Shown here piece by piece: positions 1 to 8,543 of a stretch of DNA of 64,000 nucleotides. A program made the translations under genes and the position numbers. The DNA is from CAJCJE01 sp036494465 (GTDB lineage Bacteria > Actinomycetota > Actinomycetes > Mycobacteriales > Pseudonocardiaceae): NCBI GenBank assembly GCA_036494465.1, contig DASXOJ010000112.1, positions 45,848-109,847 of the forward strand, written 5' to 3'. Under the pieces are notes generated by a model. The model was not told the origin of the DNA, did not search any database, and saw nothing but the letters and a program-made list of their open reading frames with translations. Numbering within the stretch: position 1 is the stretch's first letter; each line of letters starts with the position of its first letter.

Positions 1-1
1 C

Positions 2-970
2 AGCGCCGTCTTCGGCTGGCTGCTGTGCATGCTCGGCCAGGACGTCGGATTTCCGGTGCCGGAAGGGGGCGCGGGCGAGTTGACCGCGGCGCTGGTCCGC
101 AGGCTCGTGGCCCGGGGCGGCCACATCGCGTGTGGACGCGAGGTGGCGAAGGTCGTCGTCGCGAACGGAACGGCCCTCGGCGTCGCCGACGCGGACGGTA
201 CGCTGACAAGGGCTCGACGGGCAGTGCTGGCGACCGTGCCGGCACCAACGCTGTACCGGGATCTGGTCGGCGTCGAGCAGTTGCCCGCCCGCCTGGTGGC
301 GGATCTGCGCGGTTTTCACTGGGATGATGCCACCATCAAGGTCGACTGGGCGTTGTCCCAGCCGATCCCGTGGCGCAATCCGGCCGCGGGCTTGGCAGGC
401 ACCGTGCACCTGGATGCCGACCTGGACGGGCTGACCGAGTTCGGCTCGGCGCTTACCGCCGGGCGCGTCCCCGAACAGCCTTTCCTGCTGCTCGGCCAGA
501 TGACCACCACCGATCCGACCCGCTCGCCGCCGGGTACCGAGGCGGCCTGGGCCTACACGCACGTCCCCCGAGGACACCACTGGGGTCACGATGAGATGCG
601 GCGCTACGCCGATCGGATCGAGCAGGTCGTCGAGCGGCACGCGCCCGGCTTCACCGCCACCATCCGCGGCCGGTACGTCGCGGGCCCGGACAACCTGTAC
701 AGCCGCGACAACAATCTGGTCGACGGGGCCATCAACGGCGGGGTGTGCGCGATCCACCAGCAGCTGGTGTTTCGTCCCGTGCCCGGGCTCGGCCGCGCCG
801 ACACCCCGATCGACCGGCTTTACCTCGCCGGTGCCTCCGCGCATCCCGGCGGCGCCGTGCACGGCGGACCGGGCGCCAATGCGGCCCGCGCCGCGTTGGC
901 GAGGTCCGGTATCGGCGGTGCCCTCTACGGCCGGGCGATACAGGCCCTGCATGGCCTGCTCTATCCCTGA
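2..970 (+). CDS. FAD-dependent oxidoreductase, phytoene-desaturase-like (5' partial)
   Basis: The reading frame is open from the window edge, so the N-terminus with its dinucleotide-binding GxGxxG motif lies outside the window. What remains (about 320 residues) resembles the middle and C-terminal parts of CrtI/phytoene-dehydrogenase-like amine-oxidoreductases. It has a substrate-domain segment (FPVPEGGAGELTAALVRR) and a closing FAD-contact segment of the type LYLAGASAHPGGAVHGGPGANAA near the C-terminus. Such proteins oxidise or isomerise hydrophobic substrates, and many actinobacterial members have no known substrate. The next gene starts 81 nt downstream on the same strand. The family call is fairly safe; carotenoid activity is not implied, because no crt genes are visible. 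Confidence 0.8.
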   Translation, partial: SAVFGWLLCMLGQDVGFPVPEGGAGELTAALVRRLVARGGHIACGREVAKVVVANGTALGVADADGTLTRARRAVLATVPAPTLYRDLVGVEQLPARLVADLRGFHWDDATIKVDWALSQPIPWRNPAAGLAGTVHLDADLDGLTEFGSALTAGRVPEQPFLLLGQMTTTDPTRSPPGTEAAWAYTHVPRGHHWGHDEMRRYADRIEQVVERHAPGFTATIRGRYVAGPDNLYSRDNNLVDGAINGGVCAIHQQLVFRPVPGLGRADTPIDRLYLAGASAHPGGAVHGGPGANAARAALARSGIGGALYGRAIQALHGLLYP

Positions 971-1051
971 CTCGGCGCCGACCAGCGCGCCGCGACGCCG
1001 TCCGCGCCGTTCCGCCGGTATATCGCCGCCGTCCACGGGTAGTCGGGCGGT

Positions 1052-2059
1052 ATGCGTCTCGGCGTGCTGGACATCGGATCGAACTCCGCGCAACTGCTCG
1101 CGGTCGACACGAGACCGGGTGCGCCGCCGTTGCCCGCCCACGGCATCAAGGAACCCACCCTGCTGGCCGAGCGGATCGAGCCGGACGGTTCGATCGCGCA
1201 GGAAGGCATCCAGCAGGTCGCCGAGTCGGTGGCGCGCGCCGTGCAGGCGGCCCAGCGTTTCGGAGTGGACCAGCTCTACCCGTTCGCCACCTCGGCCATC
1301 CGCGACGCCCCCAACCGCGAGGAGGTCGTCGAGCGCATCTGGCAGCTCTCCGGCGTGCGCCCGCAGTTCCTTTCCGGACAGCAGGAAGCGCGGTTGACCT
1401 ATCTCGCCGTGCACCGCTGGTACGGGTGGTCGGCGGGCCGCATCCTCATGCTCGACATCGGCGGCGGCTCCATGGAGATCGTTCTCGGTCGCGACACCGA
1501 ACCGGAACTCGCTGTGTCCCTGCCGTTGGGGGCGGGCCGGCTGACCCGCCAGTTCCTGCCAGACGATCCACCGGCACCCGAACAACTGAAGCGGCTGCGC
1601 CGACATGTGCGTGACACGCTCGGTGAGGTCGCCGACCGGCTGCATTGGGAGGGGGATGCGCGTCGCGTCGTCGCCACATCCAAGACGTTCAAGCAGCTGG
1701 CCCGGTTGGCAGGCGCCGCGCCGCAGCGCAAGGGACCGTTCTGCCGCCGCACGCTGGCCATCGACGACGTGCGCGACCGGATTCCCCGGCTGGCGGCGAT
1801 GCCCGCCGCCAAGCGGGCGCGGCTGCGCGGGATATCCCAGCCACGGGCCCGGCAGATCCTGGCGGGCGCCGTCACCGCACACGCGACGATGGCGGCGCTG
1901 AACATCACCGAACTGGAAATCAGCCCGTGGGCGTTGCGGGAGGGCATCGTGCTGGAGCACCTGTCCGTGCTGGCGCCGATCGCCGAGCAGCGGCAACTGC
2001 CATTGCAGGCGCTCAGCCGGACGACCGGCGCGACAGTGATGGCGTTGCCGCAGCGGTGA
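1052..2059 (+). CDS. Ppx/GppA family phosphatase (exopolyphosphatase-like)
   Basis: This 335-residue protein has the ASKHA fold signatures of the Ppx/GppA family. The N-terminal phosphate-1 loop DIGSNSAQLL lies at residues 7-16, followed by FATSAIRDAPN, and the second nucleotide loop is LDIGGGSMEIVLG around residue 134. The family hydrolyses polyphosphate or pppGpp. The length matches the short actinobacterial two-domain form (like Mycobacterium Ppx1), without the C-terminal HD domain of E. coli Ppx. The ATG at 1052 begins directly with the family N-terminus MRLGVLDIGSNS. It stands alone between an oxidoreductase and a field of gene remnants. Which substrate it prefers cannot be told from sequence. 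Confidence 0.9.
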   Translation: MRLGVLDIGSNSAQLLAVDTRPGAPPLPAHGIKEPTLLAERIEPDGSIAQEGIQQVAESVARAVQAAQRFGVDQLYPFATSAIRDAPNREEVVERIWQLSGVRPQFLSGQQEARLTYLAVHRWYGWSAGRILMLDIGGGSMEIVLGRDTEPELAVSLPLGAGRLTRQFLPDDPPAPEQLKRLRRHVRDTLGEVADRLHWEGDARRVVATSKTFKQLARLAGAAPQRKGPFCRRTLAIDDVRDRIPRLAAMPAAKRARLRGISQPRARQILAGAVTAHATMAALNITELEISPWALREGIVLEHLSVLAPIAEQRQLPLQALSRTTGATVMALPQR

Positions 2060-2156
2060 AACCTACAACTTCCCGTCGTACGCGACCTTGGCGAGCTGTT
2101 GGAGCTGGTGCGCAGGAAAACAAGGCGATGCCCGCTGCGAGTCGAACCGTGATGGG

Positions 2157-2393
2157 TCGACCGCCAAGTCCGATTTGGACAGCTTCGTGGACTACGCGCG
2201 ACGGATGGATTTCCGCGACAAGGACGACCAGCCGCTGCCGCCCTGGCACGACGCTGAGTCGGCGTTTCAGGCGTGGCAGGCGTGCAGTGCGGGCCGACCG
2301 TGCGACTACACCGGACTGAGCTACGCGAAGTTGCGCGGCGGCAGCAGAATCCGGTGGCACTGTACCGAGGATCGTCCCGAGGGCACCGAACAT
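2157..2393 (+). pseudogene. Remnant of a molybdopterin oxidoreductase (nitrate reductase/FDH-like)
   Basis: About 80 residues in one frame read like an internal piece of an actinobacterial molybdopterin oxidoreductase: FVDYARRMDFRDKD, then SAFQAWQACSAGRPCDYTGL, then SYAKLRGGSRIRWHC and EGTEH. In the family the corresponding motif is close to LRGGSGIQWPC, so the G-to-R and P-to-H changes point to drift. The homology does not continue upstream or downstream in any frame, so this is an isolated fragment of a gene normally over 700 codons. The call is made from memory of the family. Confidence 0.55.
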
Positions 2394-2526
2394 CGTCACT
2401 GGCATCGAGACCATCGCACCGCTGTTCCCCTGCTCAACGGCGACCTCTGCTACCCGAACCTGGACGTAGTCCGGGTGAGATCGGCCAGGCAGGCCGGCCT
2501 TCGGCGCGCAGCGGGCACTCGCGACG

Positions 2527-2613
2527 CCCGTCGCGTACACATCGGACAGTGGGTTGGCTGCCGCGATCCGGCCCCGGAAACGCCGCGTCGTGGTCTGCGG
2601 TGAACTCGACCGG
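2527..2613 (-). pseudogene. Possible selenophosphate synthetase (SelD) remnant
   Basis: On the minus strand, a stretch of roughly 25 residues, GRIAAANPLSDVYATG preceded in a neighbouring frame by VEFTADHDAAF, resembles the SelD segment D-[FW]-GRIAAANALSDVYAMGG. The two halves are in different frames, which suggests a small indel. No other part of SelD was found nearby. The match is short but in the most conserved part of the family. It overlaps the start of a plus-strand STAS-like fragment, so one of the two may be chance. Confidence 0.35.
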
Positions 2614-2658
2614 TACACCGCACCCCGGCTGCGCGAGGCGCTGACCGCGACCTGGTCG
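2587..2658 (+). pseudogene. STAS-domain N-terminal fragment
   Basis: The plus-strand frame reads VVVCGELDRYTAPRLREALTA, the usual beta2-alpha1 pattern of an anti-sigma-factor antagonist (STAS) domain. The following residues lose the pattern and the frame stops 54 nt later. It is probably part of the decayed STAS region that continues downstream. Confidence 0.4.
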
Positions 2659-2750
2659 ACCGAAGGCCCGAAGGCGCCGTCGCGGACCTGCCGGCCGCAT
2701 GGTTAGCCGGTCTTTCCACCGGCATCCGACCGTATGGGTTTCAACCCGCC

Positions 2751-3099
2751 CGGTTGACGATCGCCTGCTGTGCCGAGGAGCCGGGGCGGGTGCTGGTGGC
2801 TGTGGGACGTACTGAAGGTGATCCTGGCGCGCGGCCTGGCCGAGTCGCTGCGGCCCGAGGCAACGGTGGTGGACCTGTCTGAACTGAGGCTCCTGTCCAC
2901 AGTCAGGCTGTCCGTCCGCTACCAGACACACCGGCACGCTGCCGGGGCGGGCGTGCGTCTGCGGATCATGACCGGTATCGACGGCCGCCGGTCGCCCGCC
3001 GCGCGAATACTGCGCATCACCGGACTCCACTCGGTCCTTGACGTCTACCCGTCCGTAGCGGCGGCCACCACGTGCCTGCCCACCGTCGGCGACCTCTGA
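2751..3099 (+). pseudogene. Degenerate STAS-domain protein (anti-sigma factor antagonist), frameshifted
   Basis: One frame gives the N-terminal strand RLTIACCAEEPGRVLVAVG. The rest of the domain continues in another frame from about 2815: RGLAESLRPEATVVDLSELRLLS, then VRLRIMTG, then ILRITGLHSVLDVYPSVAAA. Together they cover a whole STAS domain apart from about ten residues lost at the junction. The regulatory DS[SA]G motif that carries the phosphorylated serine has become LSTVR, so even the longer frame would not be regulated normally. A GTG at 2770 could start a short product of about 109 residues, but decay is the better explanation. Confidence 0.55.
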
Positions 3100-3254
3100 C
3101 GCGCTGGTGACGTTTGTGCCGCAGGGGCCACTCGTCCTGTCCCCGGCCGCTGTCAGGAGAACTGGCGGTGTTGCCCGGATGCTGGCGCTCGCCGGATAAA
3201 CCGCGATCGCGGGGGATTGCTGTGGGGCTGGAATATTCGAGGAACGCAGTGGAC

Positions 3255-3386
3255 ATGGCCGCGGCTCGGGAAATCATGACCGAGGATGTGCGGTGCGGCG
3301 ATTCAGCCGAGACGGTGCTGATCGCCGCGCGCAAGATGACCGAGTTCGGCGTTGGTGCGTTGCCGATCAGTGGGCAGGACAACAGG
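3255..3386 (+). pseudogene. CBS-domain fragment
   Basis: The 44 residues from ATG 3255 (MAAAREIMTEDVRCGDSAET...FGVGALPISGQDNR) match the first half of a CBS domain as found in actinobacterial paired-CBS signalling proteins. The similarity stops abruptly at GQDNR, where LxGMLTDRDI would be expected. The frame then runs on without CBS features, and the second CBS domain is absent. It is a truncated remnant. Confidence 0.55.
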
Positions 3387-3582
3387 AGCGGCGAATTCTC
3401 CGACGACGCGGTGTCCACGGCCACTTCCGTTACCAGCCGAATGTATATCCAATGTGAACTTGCCATGCGGGTCGAATTCTGCACGGAGGCATCCTGTCCT
3501 TCGAATCTGACGTATATCACGAACAGTGCCCGGGCATCCATCCGGCACAGACGGGCATCTCGAAGTCGACGTAGGAGCTTTC

Positions 3583-4296
3583 ATGGCCGTTACCGCGGAT
3601 CAATTCGCGGCTCACCCGACGTGGCCGGGCTCGTTCCCGTTGCCGAGCGGGGTGCTGCGACTGCCCGGCGTCTATCGTCCGCAGGCGGATACCGCGCTGC
3701 TCGCCGAAGTTATCGCGACGACAACGCCTTCGGGGCCGGAACGGATACTCGATGCGTTCGCGGGCACGGGCGTACTCGCCACTCTTGCCGCGCAACGGCC
3801 GGGAGCCGAGGTCACCGCACTCGACGTGTCCCGCCGCGCGGCGGTGACGACCTGGTGGAACGGGCGTCGGCGCGGGCTGTCGATTCAGGTTCGGCGCGCT
3901 TCTTTGCTGGAGTTGGACGCAACCGAGGCCTTCGACCTGGTACTGGCCAATCCGCCGTACGTGCCCTGCGCGCGTGGGTCGGCCGCGACCGGAAGGCGCC
4001 GGGCTTGGGATGCCGGGCCGGACGGCAGGTCGGCGCTCGACCCGCTGTGCGCGAACGCGCCGCGCCTGCTGGCTTCCCAGGGGCGGCTGCTGATCGTCCA
4101 GTCCGCTGTGTCTGGTGTAGACGCGTCACTGGCTCGACTGCGTGCGGGTGGCCTGGTTGCCAGGGTGGTGGCACGACGCACCATCACCTTTGGCCCAGTG
4201 ATGCGCTCCCGAGTCGATTTCCTCGAAGAAGCCGGGCTGATCGCCAGGGGCTGCCGCGAGGAGGAGTTGGTGGTGATTCGTGCCGACCGTACCTGA
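3583..4296 (+). CDS. HemK2/MTQ2-type SAM-dependent protein methyltransferase
   Basis: This 237-residue class I methyltransferase has the SAM-binding motif DAFAGTGVLA at residues 57-66 and the catalytic motif NPPY at 123-126. NPPY marks the PrmC/HemK group, which methylates glutamine in GGQ-type targets or related side chains. The short one-domain length fits the HemK2/MTQ2 branch rather than PrmC. ATG 3583 is preferred because AGGAG lies 5 nt upstream; an in-frame ATG at 3526 lacks such a site. The CDGSH gene starts inside its 3' end, so the two are probably co-translated. The actual target is unknown. Confidence 0.85.
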   Translation: MAVTADQFAAHPTWPGSFPLPSGVLRLPGVYRPQADTALLAEVIATTTPSGPERILDAFAGTGVLATLAAQRPGAEVTALDVSRRAAVTTWWNGRRRGLSIQVRRASLLELDATEAFDLVLANPPYVPCARGSAATGRRRAWDAGPDGRSALDPLCANAPRLLASQGRLLIVQSAVSGVDASLARLRAGGLVARVVARRTITFGPVMRSRVDFLEEAGLIARGCREEELVVIRADRT

Positions 4297-4495
4297 CGCG
4301 CCGGGCGCGGCCCGGCGCCGCGTCATCGTCGAAACCGGCGGCCCGATCGTGGTGGAGGGTCCGGTGGAACTCGTGCTACCGGAGGGCACCACGGTGTGTT
4401 CCGATCGGTTCATGGTCGCGGTGTGCGCGTGTCGGCGCAGCAAGCGGTTTCCGTTCTGCGATACCAGTCACCGCAAGAAGATCCGAACGGACTGA
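4280..4495 (+). CDS. Small CDGSH-type iron-sulfur protein
   Basis: This 71-residue protein carries the CDGSH [2Fe-2S] motif CACRRSKRFPFCDTSH. The ligands are Cys49, Cys51, Cys60 and His64, in the pattern C-x-C-x2-S-x3-P-x-C-D-x-S-H. The family (mitoNEET-like) binds a pH-labile 2Fe-2S cluster through three Cys and one His. The GTG start at 4280 overlaps the methyltransferase stop by 17 nt, which suggests translational coupling. A haem-oxygenase-fold iron enzyme converges from the other strand 11 nt downstream. The residue after CD is T rather than G, which is tolerated in bacterial members. Confidence 0.88.
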   Translation: MPTVPDAPGAARRRVIVETGGPIVVEGPVELVLPEGTTVCSDRFMVAVCACRRSKRFPFCDTSHRKKIRTD

Positions 4496-4506
4496 CGCGT
4501 GCCGGG

Positions 4507-5517
4507 TCACAGCTGACGACGCAACGACGACCTCTCCGCTCGCCAGCAGTCCAACATGTGGTCGCCGAGCCGCGCTTCGAGCAGTCCGGTCGCCTGGATA
4601 CCGAAGACGATGTCGTCGGCCAGTTCGGGTTGCTGGTCGAGCAGGCCGTCCACGACGTCGTGTCGCATGATCTGTTCGTGCACGGCATCGGCCTCGACGT
4701 GCTCGGTGTAGAACAGTCGGCAGGCGGGCGCGGCATCGAGTCTGGTGAGGGCCTCGTCCATCCGGTGGGAGCTCGGGCTGCTGGTGATCTCGGCCGCCGC
4801 GAAGTGCCCGACCAGCGCGGCGCGCCACCGGCGGTGCAATCCGAACAGCGACATCATGTTGACCAATGCCAACGCGCACGCGGGCACGTGTTCCTGGTAG
4901 TGCAGGTAATCCGGGGACAGGCCGGCACCAGCCAGGAGTTCGGCGAATAGGTGTGCGTGGACCTGGTCGGCGTGACCGGCCCCGAACTCGTCGAATTCGA
5001 CGGCGACCAGCGCAGCTTTGGGGCGACCGCTCAGTCGCGGAATGACCCAGGCGTATGGGTCCGCTTCTTTGAGGTGGTATATGGACCGATGTACGAAGAA
5101 CTCTCGCATCTGCCACCATTGGCCCTCGTCCTTGAGGAAATGGCTTAGGCCCCGGCCCGGAACCGGTTCGACCAGTAGACCGTCCAGCACCTCGGACAGC
5201 TCGCCGCCGTCGACGTGAGCCATCAATTCCGCGGCGAACGATCTCTCCAGTGCAGCTCTGCCTGCCAGTAGCGCGGGGCTCCACTCCCATTCCGGGTTGA
5301 CGCCCCGAAAACCGCGGTAATGCAACTCGTAGCAGACGTGCAGCGCGAGCTGGATGTCCTCGCCCAGTGGATCTGCGTCGTCGATCCGTAGCTGGGGCAA
5401 GGCGTGAGCGTCAGGCGCCGAGGACAGCGCTTCGAGCACCGCGGCGGAGATCGGCCCTCGTGACGCGGGCAGGGTAGCGGGTGCGGAGGTGGTGCTGGGG
5501 TCGATCGCAACGGACAC
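4507..5517 (-). CDS. Iron-containing redox enzyme, haem-oxygenase-like diiron fold
   Basis: This 336-residue protein resembles the actinobacterial iron-containing redox enzyme family (haem-oxygenase-like fold, HDO superfamily). The helical core shows acidic/His metal-ligand-like motifs: EFDEFGAGHADQVHAHLFAE, then YLHYQEHVPACAL, then FYTEHVEADAVHEQIM towards the C-terminus. HDO enzymes use a diiron centre for oxidative chemistry, and this subfamily has no assigned substrate here. It is convergent with the CDGSH gene with only 11 nt between the stops. From general knowledge, the association of methyltransferase, CDGSH protein and this enzyme recurs in actinobacteria, which suggests a shared pathway. 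Confidence 0.75.
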   Translation of the reverse strand: MSVAIDPSTTSAPATLPASRGPISAAVLEALSSAPDAHALPQLRIDDADPLGEDIQLALHVCYELHYRGFRGVNPEWEWSPALLAGRAALERSFAAELMAHVDGGELSEVLDGLLVEPVPGRGLSHFLKDEGQWWQMREFFVHRSIYHLKEADPYAWVIPRLSGRPKAALVAVEFDEFGAGHADQVHAHLFAELLAGAGLSPDYLHYQEHVPACALALVNMMSLFGLHRRWRAALVGHFAAAEITSSPSSHRMDEALTRLDAAPACRLFYTEHVEADAVHEQIMRHDVVDGLLDQQPELADDIVFGIQATGLLEARLGDHMLDCWRAERSSLRRQL

Positions 5518-5631
5518 GGTGGCCCCTCCTCATTGGTCGGTACTCCCCGCATACCAACCTGCGGTCGGATCGAACCCTGATTTCGGGGTACCCCGTTGTT
5601 CGACACCATGGCGACCTCAGTTGATCGCGAG

Positions 5632-7077
5632 ATGAATGTGACAATCTTCCGAACCAAGCCGACCGCTGACATCCTCCAGCCCGGGAGTGGGGGCGGCGTC
5701 GGACTGCGCAAACGACTCGGTCTGTTCGACTTGGTCGGATTTGGCGTTGGTATCGTCATTGGAACCGGCATCTTCACCTTGACCGGAGTGGAAGCCAAAC
5801 AACACGCCGGTCCCGCGGTGGTGCTCTCGTTCGTGCTCGCCGGTGTCGTGGCCTTGCTGGCGGCGATGTGCTACGGCGAGCTCACCTCGGCCCTGCCGAC
5901 GGCGGGCAGCGCGTACAGCTTCGCCTACGCGACGGTCGGCGAGGTCGTCGCCTGGGTGATCGGGTGGGATCTCATCCTCGAATTCGTCCTGGGTGCCTCG
6001 GTGGTGTCGCGGGGCTGGTCTGGCTACCTACAGAACCTGTTCCACCTGCCGACCAGCGTCTTCGGCGAGCAGTCGGTGGTGAATCTCGGTGCCATGGCCA
6101 TCGTCGCCGTGCTCGGCGTGGTCGCCGTGACCGGAGTGAAACAGTCGGCCAGGGTGACCAACGTCCTCGTCGTGGTCAAGGTCGGGATCTGCCTGTTCGT
6201 GATCGTCGCGGGCGCCTTGTTCATGCACGGCGGCAACCTGACGCCGTTCATTCCGCCCGCGGTGCCGACGACGCAGAATGGCGGATTGAGCCAGCCGGTG
6301 GTGCAGGCGTTGTTCGGTGCACCGTCGGCGTTCGGCATCACCGGCGTCGTGACCGCCGCCGCCGTGGTGTTCTTCGCCTACACAGGTTTCGAGGCCGTGG
6401 CGAACATGAGCGAGGAAGCCCGGCATCCCGCCCGGCACATGGCGAAAGGTCTCATCGGCACGCTCATCATCGCGACGGTTCTCTACGTCGCGGTGTCCTT
6501 CGTGCTGGCGGGCATGGTGAAGTACACCTCGATCGACACCGGCTCGCCATTGGCTTCGGCGTTCGAGGCGGTGGGTGCGAACTGGGCGGGCGTTTTGGTA
6601 TCCATTGCCGCTGTGTGCGGGCTGACCTCGGTGATCCTGGTGGAACTCGTGGGCGTGGGACGGATCGGGTTCGCCATGGGCCGAGATGGGCTGCTGCCCG
6701 CCGCGGTGGCCAAGGTCAGTACGAGATTCGGCACGCCGGTGCGATTCACCGTCGCGGTGGTGGTTGTCATCATGCTCGTCGGCGGCTTCATCCCGCTGAC
6801 GGCGCTGGCTGATCTGGTCAGCATCGGCGCACTGCTCGCGTTCGCGCTGGTGGCCATCGCGGTGCCGGTGTTGCGCCGGACCCGCCCGGAACTGAACCGG
6901 CCCTTCCGGGTGCCGCTGTCGCCGGTCCTGCCGGTGGTCTGCGTACTGGCCTGCGTCTACCTCATGCTGAATCTCTCAATCGCGACCTGGCTGCGGTTCC
7001 TGGTCTGGTTCGCGGTCGGCATGCTCGTGTACTTCTGCTACGGACGTCGGCACGCCCGGCTCGACCGGCATGGCTGA
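5632..7077 (+). CDS. APC-superfamily amino-acid/purine-type permease
   Basis: A membrane transporter of about 480 residues with the APC-family opening LRKRLGLFDLVGFGVGIVIG and TGIFTLTG in TM1, a second conserved segment ELTSALPTAGSAYSFAYATVGE, and FFAYTGFEAVANMSEEARHP in the middle, as in cationic amino-acid transporters. Roughly twelve hydrophobic segments are visible. ATG 5632 gives the usual short leader (M..IFRTK); in-frame starts at 5608 (ATG) and 5596 (TTG) are also possible. The guanine deaminase gene begins 8 nt inside its 3' end, so both are likely expressed together. A nitrogen source such as a purine or amino acid is a plausible substrate, but that is inference from the neighbour. 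Confidence 0.87.
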   Translation: MNVTIFRTKPTADILQPGSGGGVGLRKRLGLFDLVGFGVGIVIGTGIFTLTGVEAKQHAGPAVVLSFVLAGVVALLAAMCYGELTSALPTAGSAYSFAYATVGEVVAWVIGWDLILEFVLGASVVSRGWSGYLQNLFHLPTSVFGEQSVVNLGAMAIVAVLGVVAVTGVKQSARVTNVLVVVKVGICLFVIVAGALFMHGGNLTPFIPPAVPTTQNGGLSQPVVQALFGAPSAFGITGVVTAAAVVFFAYTGFEAVANMSEEARHPARHMAKGLIGTLIIATVLYVAVSFVLAGMVKYTSIDTGSPLASAFEAVGANWAGVLVSIAAVCGLTSVILVELVGVGRIGFAMGRDGLLPAAVAKVSTRFGTPVRFTVAVVVVIMLVGGFIPLTALADLVSIGALLAFALVAIAVPVLRRTRPELNRPFRVPLSPVLPVVCVLACVYLMLNLSIATWLRFLVWFAVGMLVYFCYGRRHARLDRHG

Positions 7078-8488
7078 GCACACCAGTGATCTCGTCGTCC
7101 GGGGCACGCCGTTCTGGTTCACGGCCGATCCGTTCCTTGTGGACACTCCGATGGCGTCCGTCGAGGACGGTGCGGTGTGGTGCCGAGCCGGTCACATTGT
7201 GGCAGTGGGCGCGTGGGCCGAGTTGCGGGACCGGCTACCGGACTCGGCGACGGTCCAGCACTATCCCGGACGCCTGATCAGCGCCGGATTCGTCGACGGG
7301 CACACACATTATCCGCAGTTCGACGTCGTGGCGTCCCTCGCCGACGATCTGCCCGGCTGGCTGGACCGCCACGCCTATCCCGCCGAGCAACGGTGCGGAG
7401 ATCCCCAGTACGCGCGTGCCGCCGCGGAATCGTTCTGCGATGAACTCCTGCGCAACGGTACGACCACCGCGCTGACCTTCTGCACCAGCGCGCAGGACTC
7501 GGTCGACGCGCTGTTCGCTGCGGCCATGAAGCGAAACATGCGAATGGTGGCCGGAAAGGTCCTGATGGACCGCGCGGGCCCGGCGAGTCTGTTGGACACC
7601 GCGGAGCGCGGCTACCGCGAGTCCGCAGCGCTGCTGCGCCGGTGGCATGGCAGGGGCCGCAACGGGTATGCGATCACGCCACGCTTCGCGCCTGGCTGCA
7701 CCGCGGCTCAACTCGACGCGGCGGGTGCGCTGTGGCGGGAACATCCCGGCGCCCTGCTGCACTCGCACATCGCGGAAACCGAGGACGAACTCGCGCAGGT
7801 TCGCGAGTTGTTCCCCGACCGAGCCGACTACCTCGACGTCTACGAACACAGTGGCCTGACCGGACCCGGCGCTGTCTTCGCGCACGGCGTGCACCTGACC
7901 GAAGCGGAACTGCTGCGCTGCGCTCGGTCGGGCACCGCCCTGGTGCACTGCCCGTCGTCGAACCTGTTCCTCGGCGGCGGGTTGTTCGACCTGTACCAGG
8001 CTACGAGTCGCGCTCGGCCGGTGACGGTCGGCCTCGGCACCGACGTCGCCGCCGGTCCAACTTTTTCCTTGTTGCGCGGCATGCGGGACGCCAGCCACGT
8101 CGCTCGGCTTCGCGGTCACACCCTCGATGGCGTGCGCGGCTTCTACCTGGCCACCCTCGGCAGTGCGACCGCGCTGGGCCTGGCTGACCGGATCGGCTCC
8201 CTGGCCGTGGGCAACGAAGCGGACCTGGTGGTGCTCGACCCAGCCGCGACGCCGATGCTGTCCCGCCGCACGTCCCGCGCCCAGTCCCTGCCTGACGTGC
8301 TCTTCGCGTTGGCTGTCCTCGGCGACGATCGGACGGTCGAGGCTACCTATGTCGCGGGCGAACGCCGGTACTGCCGTGCGGACAGTATGGACACGGCAGG
8401 AGGCGTAGCCGTAACGCATGACCACGCCCCTTCGCGCGGTTGCCCTGGTCTGCGCCCTGACACCGGTACCGGACCCGTCGAGCAGTGA
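7070..8488 (+). CDS. guaD: Guanine deaminase (amidohydrolase family)
   Basis: The protein has the metal-site motifs of guanine deaminase: FVDGHTHYPQFD (HxH), the family segment ITPRFAPGCT, HSHIAET, a second His in FAHGVHL, and the catalytic Asp in GLGTDVAAG. The enzyme converts guanine to xanthine and ammonia with Zn2+. The start overlaps the permease stop by 8 nt, forming a purine-salvage unit. The last ~25 residues (from about CRADSMDT) are not family-like and overlap the start of an FMN-reductase remnant, so the present stop may follow a small 3' frameshift into formerly intergenic sequence. Confidence 0.9.
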   Translation: MAEHTSDLVVRGTPFWFTADPFLVDTPMASVEDGAVWCRAGHIVAVGAWAELRDRLPDSATVQHYPGRLISAGFVDGHTHYPQFDVVASLADDLPGWLDRHAYPAEQRCGDPQYARAAAESFCDELLRNGTTTALTFCTSAQDSVDALFAAAMKRNMRMVAGKVLMDRAGPASLLDTAERGYRESAALLRRWHGRGRNGYAITPRFAPGCTAAQLDAAGALWREHPGALLHSHIAETEDELAQVRELFPDRADYLDVYEHSGLTGPGAVFAHGVHLTEAELLRCARSGTALVHCPSSNLFLGGGLFDLYQATSRARPVTVGLGTDVAAGPTFSLLRGMRDASHVARLRGHTLDGVRGFYLATLGSATALGLADRIGSLAVGNEADLVVLDPAATPMLSRRTSRAQSLPDVLFALAVLGDDRTVEATYVAGERRYCRADSMDTAGGVAVTHDHAPSRGCPGLRPDTGTGPVEQ

Positions 8489-8543
8489 CCTGATCGCGGG
8501 CCATGTGCTGGACGCGCTGGCGCGCCACGGTGTCACCGGGAGC
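8418..8543 (+). pseudogene. N-terminal fragment of an NADPH-dependent FMN reductase/flavodoxin-like protein
   Basis: ATG 8418 opens with MTTPLRAVALVCALTPVP followed by SSSDLIAGHVLDALARHGVTG. This is the first strand, phosphate-loop serines and first helix of flavodoxin-like NAD(P)H oxidoreductases. Similarity ends at codon 42, where minus-strand ferritin-like sequence begins. The missing ~150 residues are not found nearby, so a deletion probably joined two gene ends here. Confidence 0.5.

Noticed and set aside
3114..4670. 518-codon plus-strand frame across the methyltransferase gene
   Set aside because: Only its first part (CBS fragment) is protein-like; the rest shadows the methyltransferase in another frame.
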